Source: VXNE01 sp965248075 (GTDB lineage: Bacteria; Pseudomonadota; Gammaproteobacteria; Pseudomonadales; Azotimanducaceae). Taken from it: 64,000 nucleotides of DNA. Each line of letters opens with the position of its first letter. The stretch's first letter is position 1. The stretch spans positions 744,001 through 808,000 of the forward strand of contig CBDFIL010000003.1 in assembly GCA_965248075.1 (NCBI GenBank). The letters run 5' to 3'. The notes below the pieces were generated by a model, which saw nothing but the letters and a program-made list of their open reading frames with translations, was not told where the DNA came from and did no database searches. The translations under genes and the position numbers were made by a program. Of the stretch, positions 1 to 8,191 are shown one piece after another.

Positions 1-2
1 AG

Positions 3-2126
3 ATCACCGGCATGACCATCAACGAAACGCAGTCGGGGGGGCTTTCCGAACCATCAATTCGTGGCGCGGGCCAAGCGCGCAACCGCGCGTCGGTGTCGGC
101 TACCGGGCTTTATCGCAACGGCGCCTATTTCGCGACCAACAGTCTCAGGGGCAAGAATTTCGCTCGGTTCGACACGTTCGATGTCGAGCGCATCGAAGTG
201 CTGCGCGGGCCACAGGGAGCGCTTTACGGACGGAACGCCCTCGGGGGTGCGATCAACGTCATCTCGAAGAAACCCGAGTTCGAGGAATTCGACGTTGAGA
301 TCGGGCTGAAAGCCGGCGAACTAGACTTATTCGGCGGCGACGTCGTGGTCAACATCCCGATCTCCGAGACGTTCGCGGCCCGCTTCGGCTATGTGAACGA
401 GAGCCGGGACGATGGCTTCTACGAGGACGTCAACGGCGATGCCGTTGACAACGTAGCCTACGAGGCGGTCCGCGTGGGGCTGCGTTGGCAACCCGCGGAG
501 CGATGGGACGTGACCTACTTCTATGACGAAATGGAGGATGAGCCGTTTGATGCCATTTTCATCTTCAGATCGAGGGTGCCGACCCTTGGCTCCGAGTTCA
601 ACACCTTCATCGACAGCGCACACTTCTCGACGAACGACGTATTCAACCACAATCTTTTGATCGACGTGGAGCTCGAAGGCGGCACGCTTTCGTCCGTGAG
701 CAACTACCGCGACCGCTACGTGTATGTCCGGACCGACGGCGACTACACCTCAGGGAACCCGGCGAGAAACCGTATGGGCGCCCAATCCGTCGACAACCAG
801 ATCTTCTTTCAGGAATTGCGCTACGTCGCCGACGGCACCGATCAGTTCAACTGGATGATCGGCGGCGACTTCTTCAAGCACGACAATCTCGCACGCAGCA
901 GCAGCTGGCCCGGGGTTCTCGGGCTCCCGTTGGACGCCGCCACGTGGGGTAACGCCTCCGACCAAACGGTAAACATGGACAACACATCCTGGGCCGTATT
1001 CGGCGCCGCGGAATACACGTTTGCCGACGTGCCGGTTTCCATTGCGGGCGAGGTGCGTTATGCGGAGGATGAGCTCGGCGGGGACGTGCTGCAGCGGCGC
1101 ACGCGGCTTGAACCCGAGCCGCAAACCGATTTCACCGAGCCGCCGAAGACGTTCACCAACCTGCCTTGGGGCGTCACCGTGTCTTACCGGTTCAGCGACG
1201 GGATCGGCAATCTCTTCGAGGAAGCCATGGCTTATGCCAAGGTGGCGACCTCCTACCGGCACGGTGGGCTGAACCTCGGCACGGGTACGCCGGATCTCGA
1301 CGCTTACGTCGTGGTGCTGACCTATGCGGAGGAGGACTCTTTCACCTACGAGCTCGGTTGGAAGTCCACCTTCAGGGGCGGGCTCACGTTCAACGTGGCC
1401 GGCTTCTTAACGGTCTATGAAGATTTGCTGAACACCACCAACAACGGGTGCCCGGATCTGTGCACGCTGTTGGATCCGGACGACAGCACGCCATTGGGCT
1501 TCAACCCGGACGGCACCCGCGTCGAGTTCGACGCGGACGGCAACATGGGCGAGGAGCTGCCGGGCCAGTTTTTCATCGACAACATCGGCGAGGCGGAAGC
1601 CTGGGGGCTCGAAGCGGAGTTTGCCTGGCGCAAGAACTTCGACAACGGCAGTTCCCTGTTCCTCCGCGCCGGCTGGGCGCGTCAGCTCGGCGAGGTGACG
1701 AAGATCGGCGCCGGAGCTGCGCCGGCATCCCAGTTCGTCTTGGGCCATCGCCTGCCGTACATGCGTCCGGAAGAATACAAGGGCACCGCCGTCTATCGGC
1801 TCCCGCTGCCCGGACTCGAAGGTGCGGGGAGCATCATGAGCGGAGCGACGCTTCTGGCGGCCGCCAACTTCACGACCGAGAGGGGCGGCGAGCGCAGCCT
1901 ACCCCGTCCCGGAGCCTTACCCTGGTTCCTGGATTCCGTGCGGCGCGTGGACGCCCGGCTCGGACTCGAGACCGATCAATGGGCGCTCACGCTGAGGGGC
2001 AACAATATCCGCGATGCCGATTACGAGACCTGGACGTTCCGCACGACCCCGACGGACCGAGGCCTGATCTATCGGCGTATAGACCCGCGATATTATTCAC
2101 TGGAGTTTTCCTGGCGTCTGCGTTGA
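3..2126 (+). CDS. TonB-dependent outer-membrane receptor, family A copy 1 (5' end outside window)
   Basis: Energised uptake of a ligand (siderophore, cofactor or oligomer) across the outer membrane. The frame is open from base 3, so the signal peptide, TonB box and first part of the plug lie upstream of the window; 708 codons are visible. The plug signature IEVLRGPQGALYGRNALGG lies about 60-80 residues in, followed by NVISKKP and then the alternating aromatic/polar strands of a beta barrel, ending YYSLEFSWRLR, a plausible terminal strand. It is closely similar over its whole length to the broken copies at 10301-12277 and 13512-13995, so it belongs to a local duplicated family. No frame break is seen, so this may be the only working member. 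Ligand unknown; the neighbouring peptide-binding remnant is too decayed to guide a guess. Confidence 0.9.
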   Translation: MTGMTINETQSGGLSEPSIRGAGQARNRASVSATGLYRNGAYFATNSLRGKNFARFDTFDVERIEVLRGPQGALYGRNALGGAINVISKKPEFEEFDVEIGLKAGELDLFGGDVVVNIPISETFAARFGYVNESRDDGFYEDVNGDAVDNVAYEAVRVGLRWQPAERWDVTYFYDEMEDEPFDAIFIFRSRVPTLGSEFNTFIDSAHFSTNDVFNHNLLIDVELEGGTLSSVSNYRDRYVYVRTDGDYTSGNPARNRMGAQSVDNQIFFQELRYVADGTDQFNWMIGGDFFKHDNLARSSSWPGVLGLPLDAATWGNASDQTVNMDNTSWAVFGAAEYTFADVPVSIAGEVRYAEDELGGDVLQRRTRLEPEPQTDFTEPPKTFTNLPWGVTVSYRFSDGIGNLFEEAMAYAKVATSYRHGGLNLGTGTPDLDAYVVVLTYAEEDSFTYELGWKSTFRGGLTFNVAGFLTVYEDLLNTTNNGCPDLCTLLDPDDSTPLGFNPDGTRVEFDADGNMGEELPGQFFIDNIGEAEAWGLEAEFAWRKNFDNGSSLFLRAGWARQLGEVTKIGAGAAPASQFVLGHRLPYMRPEEYKGTAVYRLPLPGLEGAGSIMSGATLLAAANFTTERGGERSLPRPGALPWFLDSVRRVDARLGLETDQWALTLRGNNIRDADYETWTFRTTPTDRGLIYRRIDPRYYSLEFSWRLR

Positions 2127-2139
2127 ACGTCTGATTGCA

Positions 2140-2161
2140 CCGTTGACAAGGATGTCAACGG
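2140..2161. terminator. Stem-loop just after receptor copy 1
   Basis: Perfect 9-bp stem CCGTTGACA / TGTCAACGG around a 4-base loop AGGA, 13 bases after the receptor stop. There is no T-run, so it is at most a weak or Rho-assisted terminator or an mRNA 3'-end stabiliser. A related but imperfect arrangement (GGTTGA...TGTCAAC) follows receptor copy 2 near 12290, which suggests it was duplicated with the gene. Confidence 0.4.
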
Positions 2162-2215
2162 CGCGGGATGTGGCCTGTCAAGCGCCATCCGCTTCCTACA
2201 GAACGACCCCCGGTG

Positions 2216-3025
2216 ATGGCCGAAGGCATGAATTTCACGATCTTCGATCCCACGTTGCCGACCAACATGCTGGGATTCAACCAGGACAACAGAACCGCAT
2301 CCAAACGCAAGGCGCTGGAGCTGCGGTTCCTGTCCTTGGGTGAAGGCGACTGGCGCTGGACGGCGGGCCTGTTCGTGAAGGACAGCGACGACTTTCGCCG
2401 GAACCGGCAGCCCTATCTGCTGCGGCTGCCGCTCACCCAGGAAACCGCGCCGGTCACGTTTGCGGCGTTCGACAGCCTCTTAAAGGAACCCGCCAACCAT
2501 CACCAGGACACGCTGGATGAGATGAGCGTGTACGGCGAGCTGGCGTACGACTTTTCCGAGCGCCTGGAGCTGACGCTCGGGGCCCGGGTGACCGACATGG
2601 AGCAGTCCATCGACAACTCCCGGGCGAAGACCAACGACACCGTGGTCTCGGCCAAGCTGGGCATCGCCTGGCGGCCGGCGGAGGACACGCTGACCTACTT
2701 CAACATCACCACCGGCTTCCGGCCCGGCAATCTCAACCTGGCGATGGACTTCAACGCCCGGGTCTTTGAGGGGTTCGGCGATCAGGTGGTTCCGGCGACG
2801 CCACTCGCAGCCAACCCCCTGATGCTCACGGGCAACCAGGGCGCCGCGCGGGCCCTGGCGCTCTTGGCCTACGACGGCGACAGCGTCGTCAACTACGAGC
2901 TCGGGCTCAAGACTCAGCTGCTGGACGGGCGGCTGAATCTGACTTCCAGCCTGTACTACCTCGACTGAGAGGACACCATCTTGCTTCTGCGGGATGCGGA
3001 GATGCCCAACTTCGCCAATCTCTAG
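2216..3025 (+). pseudogene. TonB-dependent receptor fragment (family C), lacks plug, in-frame TGA
   Basis: Only barrel sequence is present: strands such as WTAGLFVKDSDDF, LTLGARVTDMEQS, the conserved TYFNITTGFRPGN and VVNYELGLKT. No signal peptide or plug precedes it, so the first half of the gene is missing. After SSLYYLD the frame meets TGA at 2966-2968 where relatives have a tryptophan (compare the QIDWNDTIV type in the receptors at 57-64 kb); reading on gives EDTILLLRDAEMPNFANL and a TAG. It therefore is a decayed fragment with a TGG-to-TGA change. The first Met is arbitrary because homology has no natural start. Confidence 0.75.
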
Positions 3026-3227
3026 CGGATAGGACAAACAAACGGTCTTTTCGTGTGGATGGGCGAGTATCGAAATGCGTGGTGTTCGCGAGTTGAGATG
3101 GATCCGGCGCTGCTGAACCCGCCTAAGCCAGAGTTGCTGGCCGCAAGTTGGCGGGAGATGGGCTTGAGAACGGGAATCCAGGCGACCCGGCGTGCGCAGG
3201 ACGCAGGCGAGCGTCAGGCGGTCGTGA

Positions 3228-4300
3228 CTAGAAGCGCCTGTCCTGGTTAGGGATGTCGGGGTGCTGGGTGCGCCGTGGCGGTGCCCGCGGTTGTGACGGT
3301 TGGGCTTCGTCGCGTGCCCGAATGTGCTCGAGGATGGTGGCGATGACATCAGGGTCTTCGATGCAGGCAATCACTCTGAGCTTGCCGCCGCATTTGGGGC
3401 AGGTTTCGATGTCGATGGCGAAGACTCTCTTCAAGCGCTGCATCCACGTCATGGGTGCGGTTGGTTTATCGGGTGCTTGCGCCTCGGGTTGGCGCCTGGG
3501 CACGATGTGTTCACGCTGTTTGCTGTTTGGGGCGAACACACCGTGAAATCGCGTGAGGTTCAGACGCGGACGCGGCACCAGCGCGGCTAGGCGGGCAATA
3601 AAGTCGAGTGGGTCGAGGACGACATGGGTGGTGCCGTCACGAAACGGCTGTTTGAATTTGTAGACGACTTGGCCACGCGCATTGGTGGAGAGGCGCTCGT
3701 TGGCGATGGCGGGTCGGGTGATGTAACGGCAGAGCTTCTCAAGCTTGTCGCGTTGATTGGCCTCACAGACGGTGGCTGAATGGAGTGAGAAGCCAGGCTG
3801 TCTGGCCAGCAAGGTCGATGCGAAGGGTTCGGGCTGTGCCGGGATGGTACGCAGCGTTAGTGCCTTCTTGCCGGAATTGGGTCCGATGGCGATGCGGTAA
3901 TGGATGGACGCGCCGATCAGTTGCTCGAACGCTTCGGGTTCGAAATCGAGGTAGTCGCTCTCAGCGTCGCGCACGAGCAACCCCTGTTGTTCGAGCAACC
4001 GGGCGACGCGTGTGCTGATGGTGTGTAACAGCCGAACGAGCTCGGCCGGGGTCGGCCGCGGCGCGCGGTGAAACTTCGGTCGTGCACGATCGAATGAATA
4101 CACGCCGTCGAGGAACAGCATATGGAAGTGGATGTTCAAGTTGAGCGCGGAGCCGAAACGCTGGATGAGTGTCACCGCCCCGGTCTTGGCGCCGGAGGCG
4201 ACGGTGAATCCGGTGTTCTTGATGAGGTAAGTCGAGATCGCACGGTAGACGACGCCGAGGACCTGGCTTAATACCTGCGGCTGGGCGGCGAACAGGAAGG
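3228..4300 (-). pseudogene. IS91-family (HUH, Y2-type) transposase, 5'-truncated
   Basis: Rolling-circle transposase. The GTG-initiated part (4175 to 3228) gives 315 residues, but the reading frame continues upstream to about 4300 with typical IS91 sequence (SFLFAAQPQVLSQVLG, GAVTLIQRFGSALNLN), so the N-terminal zinc-binding part has been lost. Seen motifs: HUH-type NIHFHMLFLDG, tyrosine motif KLCRYITRPAIANERL, and the C-terminal zinc finger CPKCGGKLRVIACIED. It abuts a peptide-binding protein fragment at 4301 in the opposite direction, showing that the element, or a one-ended derivative, disrupted that gene. Not expected to be active. Confidence 0.85.
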
Positions 4301-4849
4301 ACCGGCGAACCCTTTACGATCGAGTTCGTCTTCCATTTCCCGAGCGTGTTGCGTCAAGAAACGCCGCTAATGGGTATGCTCAACATGATTGGTATCGAGA
4401 CGACGGCGCGTGCTCTGGAGTTCTCCAATTGGGTCTACCGCGTGCGCAACGCAGTATTCGACGGTACAGCTCTGGCGTTCTTCCCGCCCAATATGCCGGG
4501 GATACAGCTGCGCAATCATTTCGGCTCGGCCGCGGCGCGTTCGACCGGCAGCCAGAATTTCGGCCGGGTTCAAGATCCCGCCGTTGACGCGATGATCGAG
4601 CACGTGATGGCGGCGCGGACGGCGGAAGACTTTTTCGCGGCGATTCATGCCTTGGATCGGATCCTCTTGTGGAATTTCTATCGGATTCCGGGCTCGGGCT
4701 CACCGGGAGACCGGCTAGTGCATTGGGACAAGTTCGGCATCCCGGATTACGACAAGCCTTTGCTCCAGCTCTGGTTCGACACCTGGTGGTGGGACGAAGT
4801 GAAAGCCGAGCGCGTCCGCCTAGGCATGGCGGACCTGACCGGAAGGTAA
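4301..4849 (+). pseudogene. C-terminal part of a family 5 extracellular peptide-binding protein
   Basis: From 4301 the frame reads TGEPFTIEFVFHFPSVLRQ and continues for about 180 residues to TAA at 4847-4849. The end (LDRILLWNFYRIPGSG, HWDKFGIPDYDKP, TWWWD) is typical of the C-terminal lobe of oligopeptide ABC transporter substrate-binding proteins (SBP_bac_5), where the WDKFG segment precedes the terminus. The first two thirds of the gene are gone, replaced by the IS91 remnant. A GTG at 4346 could start translation but would give no signal peptide, so a working product is unlikely. Confidence 0.8.
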
Positions 4850-5046
4850 GTTCGATACGACACTTTCCGCGGCAACGTGGCCGTGCGGACAGGACGACGG
4901 AAGTCACACTGACACGGGGCTTGGGATCTTCTAAAGCTCTTCTTCGGGGATGATGACATCAAGGCCCGGCGCGTGGCTTACATGCAAGCCGCGCGTGAGC
5001 TGCACGAGTCCCTGCCGGACGATGACGAAGTGGCGGCATTTTACGC
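4850..5046 (+). other. Gene remnant cut by the downstream IS (possible TPR protein end)
   Basis: No intact gene. A frame from 4913 reads GAWDLLKLFFGDDDIKARR and then ARELHESLPDDDEVAAFYA up to the IS boundary at 5046. The spacing and LPDDDEVAAFYA wording resemble a helix-repeat (TPR-like) protein, but the match is from memory and weak. The fragment stops exactly where the left inverted repeat of the IS begins, so the IS or an associated deletion removed the rest. Confidence 0.25.
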
Positions 5047-5062
5047 CAGCAGTTCTCATTTT
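5047..5062 (+). repeat. Left terminal inverted repeat of the methylase-bearing IS
   Basis: CAGCAGTTCTCATTTT; 16/16 match to the complement of 7181-7196. Confidence 0.85.
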
Positions 5063-5136
5063 AGCGATTGACTCATTTTGGTTTCGGGATTCTCCGGGGT
5101 TTGTGATTCGGCGGTTGGTGTGGGCCTGCGGGGGCG

Positions 5137-6426
5137 TCAGGGTGGTTGCGCGGCGGGGCCGCCGGTGGCCAGCAGGACCATGAGGGCGTTCCAGGAGGGG
5201 AACACCTGGTATTCGGTGACGGTGCGCAGGTGCTCGAACAGGCGGCGCCGGGTGCCGAGGCGTTGCCGGGCCCGCTGCCATTGGGCTTCGACGAGTTCGC
5301 AGGCGGTGTGCAGGGTGAAGGCGAGCAGGTTGAGGACGACGAGCACGGCGGCGAGGGTGTTCTTGCCGTGGCCGAAGTTGTGTTCGAGGTGATAGCCGTG
5401 CTGCTTGAGGACGTTGAAGGTCTCGTTCTCGATCTTCCAGCGGGCGCGGGCGCAGTCGGCGAGTTCGGCGACGTTGCCGCGGTCGACGTCGAGGCTGGTG
5501 ACGAAGGCGCCGCGGTAGGTGACGGTGCCGTCGGGTCGGGCGCTGGTGATCTCCAGCCAGTTGACGCGCAGGGCGTCGTCGCCGTCGCGGATGGGCAGGT
5601 CGGTCATCCAGCGGTAGCGGTGGATGCGGCGCTTCGCGCCGCGTCCCGCGGTGCGGCGGCGCGTGGGCGGGCGGATGCCGTCGAGGTACTCGTAGAGGGT
5701 CTTGTGGCTGGCCGGCTTGGCGGTGAGCAGGAAGTCGCCGCCGGCGTCGAGCATGGCCCGGCAGACGGGCTGGCAGGCGTACAGGTCGTCGCCGAGGTAG
5801 ACCGGCCGCAGGGCGGCGCAGCGCGGGCCGTGGCGCGCCAGCCAGCGCTTGACGGCCTGCCGTTCGCAGTCCTGCTTGACGGCGCCGTCCTGGGGCCGCA
5901 CGAACTCCGGCGGCAGCGGCAGCGACTGCGCCCGGCCCGGTGCCACGACGTTGGCGGCCAGCATCTGGTGGAAGTGCTCGGTGCCGCCGTCGGCGCGCTT
6001 GCGGGTCGAGCAGTGGTCGCAGCGCAGCTTGCGCGAGCGGAAGAACTCGGTGCCGTCCAGGGCGACCAGCGTGCGGCCGTCGAGGCGGCGCATGGGCGCG
6101 AGGCCGCCGCACGCGTCGAGGTCCTCGACGAGCGCGTGGAACGCGTCGTCGAAGTGCGTCGTCGGCACGCCGTCGAGCAGCTGCCGGATGTGGTTGTCGC
6201 AGGGGATGCGGGCCAGCCCGAACAGGGTGTGCGCGTTGGACCGCGTGCGGCCCTCGGCCAGCGCGCGCTGGTGCGCCAGGAACGACGGCGACTGCATGAG
6301 GAACACCGACAGCGCCGCCATGCCGATGTCGGCCATGGCGTAGCGCCGGTTGCGTCCGCGGCGCGGGTCCGGCATCCCGGCGAAGCCGGCCCGCAGCCGG
6401 TCGAGTTGGCGCGCGAGGTGCTTCAC
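5137..6426 (-). CDS. DDE transposase (ISNCY/IS4-like)
   Basis: Cut-and-paste transposase of the surrounding 2.15 kb element, 429 residues. N-terminal block ADIGMAALSVFLMQSPSFLA and FGLARIPCDNHIRQLLD; first acidic motif LVALDGTEFF followed by a zinc-like pair (RCDHCSTRK); second acidic motif YLGDDLYAC; C-terminal ARWKIENETFNVLKQHGYHL, the E-containing motif of IS4-type enzymes. I chose the GTG at 6426-6424 because it forms a 4-base GTGA overlap with the methylase stop and because conserved sequence (KHLARQLDRLRAGF) begins directly after it; the longer open frame upstream is antisense-free but is only an alternative reading of the methylase. Family name is from recollection of ISNCY-annotated relatives. 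Confidence 0.85.
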   Translation of the reverse strand: MKHLARQLDRLRAGFAGMPDPRRGRNRRYAMADIGMAALSVFLMQSPSFLAHQRALAEGRTRSNAHTLFGLARIPCDNHIRQLLDGVPTTHFDDAFHALVEDLDACGGLAPMRRLDGRTLVALDGTEFFRSRKLRCDHCSTRKRADGGTEHFHQMLAANVVAPGRAQSLPLPPEFVRPQDGAVKQDCERQAVKRWLARHGPRCAALRPVYLGDDLYACQPVCRAMLDAGGDFLLTAKPASHKTLYEYLDGIRPPTRRRTAGRGAKRRIHRYRWMTDLPIRDGDDALRVNWLEITSARPDGTVTYRGAFVTSLDVDRGNVAELADCARARWKIENETFNVLKQHGYHLEHNFGHGKNTLAAVLVVLNLLAFTLHTACELVEAQWQRARQRLGTRRRLFEHLRTVTEYQVFPSWNALMVLLATGGPAAQPP

Positions 6427-7109
6427 GGCGGCGGCCGCGTCTCCACCGCCATGATCGCGGCCAGCACCGCCAGGCGCTCCGCTGGCGGCATCGCCCGGTA
6501 GCGTCGGCCCCAGCTCGCCGCCTTGCGCTTGACCGTCTGCCGGTGCGTGAAGTCGCGCCCGGCGCAGCGCGCCCAGTGCACCCGGTCCGGCGCGAAGTTG
6601 AACCACACCTTCTCGGTGACCACCCCCGCCCGGTTCATCACCTGCAGCGACACGCTGCGCCAGCCGCGCAGCAACCCGTCGTAGAGCGCCGACGGATACC
6701 CCGACACCATCACCGCGCAGGGCAGCCCCGCGAGCAGCCCGAGCAGCGCCGCGTGGTCGGCGTCCTCGTAGTCGTGCCGGTAGCGGCGCGACGACTTGCG
6801 CGCGCCGCGCAGGTACGGCGGATCGCTGTACACCAGCTCCGATCCGTCGAACGCGAAGTCGGCCAGAAAGCCGTGGCAGTCTGCGTTGACCAGCTCCACC
6901 GGATAGCCGCACTCGAACCGCGACAGCGCCCGGCCGTCCAGGTCGATCCCGATGTTGCGCAGCGCCGCCGGCTTGCGCCTCATCACCGCGCCGCCGCCCA
7001 GGTGCGTCTCGATGTACACCGCGTGCGGCGGCATCAGCGCAATCAGCGCCTGGCACAGCCCCGACGTCGCCTTCGATCCGAACCAGGGGTGTCCCATGGC
7101 CCGCACCAT
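6423..7109 (-). CDS. D12-class DNA adenine N6-methyltransferase (IS passenger)
   Basis: Transfers a methyl group from S-adenosylmethionine to adenine in DNA; recognition site unknown. 228 residues. SAM-binding motif region FGSK (10-13) and YIETHLGGGAVM (32-43), a variant of the Dam/D12 EPFxGGGAV motif; catalytic motif IV SDPPYL (95-100). It lies inside the IS inverted repeats, directly upstream of and translationally coupled to the transposase (GTGA). That position suggests that methylation either protects or times transposition, or that the gene is a selectable passenger. Phage-type orphan methylases are the closest kind by motif; no restriction partner is present inside the element. Confidence 0.85.
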   Translation of the reverse strand: MVRAMGHPWFGSKATSGLCQALIALMPPHAVYIETHLGGGAVMRRKPAALRNIGIDLDGRALSRFECGYPVELVNADCHGFLADFAFDGSELVYSDPPYLRGARKSSRRYRHDYEDADHAALLGLLAGLPCAVMVSGYPSALYDGLLRGWRSVSLQVMNRAGVVTEKVWFNFAPDRVHWARCAGRDFTHRQTVKRKAASWGRRYRAMPPAERLAVLAAIMAVETRPPP

Positions 7110-7180
7110 AGGCGCGCCGCCCTATGTTGTCAAGCCTCCTTCAAAACCGCCGATCCGTCGTCCCACCGCACCGATGCGGC

Positions 7181-7196
7181 AAAATGAGAACTGCTG
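7181..7196 (-). repeat. Right terminal inverted repeat of the methylase-bearing IS
   Basis: AAAATGAGAACTGCTG, exact complement of 5047-5062; lies 72 bases upstream of the methylase start, leaving room for a promoter within the element end. Confidence 0.85.
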
Positions 7197-7424
7197 TCGG
7201 TCATCGAGTTGCCTTGACTTGCACTGAATCGCTATGAACTGGCCGTCGGTCCTCTCGGCGATCACATCGATGCCGCTCTCCGGGTGGTCGTTCCCGGGCC
7301 ATTCGTCCCACGTCCACGCACTGCGAACATCCCATTCGGCGATGAGGGGGGCGCAGTCGGCCGTCAGCCGTTCAAGCCACTTGCCCTCGGTTGCCTGAGG
7401 GGACGTTCCCTCGATTTCAACCAA
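7197..7424 (-). pseudogene. N-terminus of an Mrr-like nuclease/helicase, cut by the IS
   Basis: The frame from ATG 7424 reads GKWLERLTADCAPLIAEWDV, then WTWDEWPGNDHPESGIDVIA and FIAIQCKSRQLDD before it enters the IS end at 7196. The GIDVIAE...IAIQCKSR spacing fits the D...(Q/E)xK core of Mrr-type restriction nucleases, and the WDEWPG block resembles the N-terminal domain of defence-type DEAD/DEAH helicases. The remainder of the gene is not on the other side of the IS, so it is a deleted remnant. It hints that a defence gene stood here before the IS arrived. Confidence 0.55.
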
Positions 7425-7579
7425 CGCTTCCCCGAGCCGCTTCAGCCGGCTGAGGTCTCGTGCTCGTCAGTCATACGCTCTGCCTCTTCCGTCATGTTGC
7501 ACCCAACCCACCCGAGGCCCGTTGCCGCCGCCTCCGCGTGGTGCCCCCTGTCGCTGGAACACAAAACCCCGAAGAGTAC

Positions 7580-8191
7580 CTAGTGCGCGGTATCGTCGAA
7601 CCGCGTCGCCTCGTGCGTCACCACGACCTGGGCGCGGTCAGCGATCTTCTCGAGGGCGGCCATCACGAGCCAGACGCGCTGCTCATCCTCCCGGCCTGCC
7701 CGTAGGCCGGTCAGATCCGAAACGGAGTGGACGACGCAGACGATGCGGTCAGCCTTGATGCTCGTTACGACCCGTCTCAGACGCTTCAGGCAGGCGCGCA
7801 ACTCGGTCCGAGGAATGTGCCTGCCGCCGTCTTTCCCCGTCGGGAACTCGAACAGGTGGTAGCGCCCACGAAGCTCGCCTAGGTCGACGTCTGGTGACTC
7901 CACCAGCGTCTCAAGGCGAAAGTGCTCCTTGGTGTAGGCCCATACCACATGCGCGCCATCGAGCAGCGCGTGCACCGCAAGAGAGTACGCGCCGTGGTAG
8001 CGCTCAGGACCGTGGATCACGTCCACCCCGTTGCCGCCGCCGATCAGGGGCGCAATCTCCTCCTTCGGTAGCACCTCGATCTCCTTGACGAACGCGCGGG
8101 CGAGCGATTGTACCTGTCGGTCGCCCCGCGCGGCGGGGTGGCCGTGAGCCCGTCTCGGCTGCGGAATCCGAGCGGCAGACGAGCGTCTCAC
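7580..8191 (-). CDS. Unknown protein overlapping the IS1-like transposase gene
   Basis: 203 residues from the GTG at 8191-8189, which forms a GTGA overlap with the stop of the upstream transposase-like gene; this coupling is the reason for the start. The first 25 residues are Arg/Pro-rich and may be spurious; the rest looks globular: VQSLARAFVKEIEVLPKEEI, GGGNGVDVIHGPERYHGAYS, LLDGAHVVWAYTKEHFRLE, ADRIVCVVHSVSDLTGL, QVVVTHEATRFDD. The order glycine-rich loop, then VVWAYTKEH, then IVCVVHSV is loosely like a P-loop or Rossmann sheet, but no real Walker A is seen. I do not recognise the family. It may be an accessory or passenger gene of the element. Confidence 0.55.
   Translation of the reverse strand: MRRSSAARIPQPRRAHGHPAARGDRQVQSLARAFVKEIEVLPKEEIAPLIGGGNGVDVIHGPERYHGAYSLAVHALLDGAHVVWAYTKEHFRLETLVESPDVDLGELRGRYHLFEFPTGKDGGRHIPRTELRACLKRLRRVVTSIKADRIVCVVHSVSDLTGLRAGREDEQRVWLVMAALEKIADRAQVVVTHEATRFDDTAH

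Larger units (their letters stand above)
5047..7196 (-). mobile_element. Complete IS element (ISNCY/IS4-like) carrying a DNA methylase
   Basis: A 2150-bp element bounded by perfect 16-bp inverted repeats (CAGCAGTTCTCATTTT at 5047-5062, its complement at 7181-7196). Inside are only two genes, both leftward: a D12-class adenine methylase (7109-6423) and a DDE transposase (6426-5137) whose GTG start overlaps the methylase TGA. No target-site duplication is obvious (left flank ends TTACGC, right flank starts TCGGTC). The flanking sequences are parts of two unrelated broken genes. Both facts suggest that a deletion or recombination followed insertion. Confidence 0.85.

Noticed and set aside
3..2126. 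Xenologous siderophore cluster with biosynthetic genes
   Set aside because: No siderophore synthesis, TonB, or inner membrane iron transporter genes in the window; ligand left open.
2966..2968. In-frame TGA in the receptor fragment as a selenocysteine codon
   Set aside because: Relatives have Trp at this position, the gene is already truncated, and no suitable hairpin follows; it fits a TGG-to-TGA change.
5137..7056. A 639-residue transposase including upstream sequence
   Set aside because: The N-terminal 210 residues are an alternate frame of the methylase; conserved transposase sequence starts at the GTG overlapping the methylase stop.
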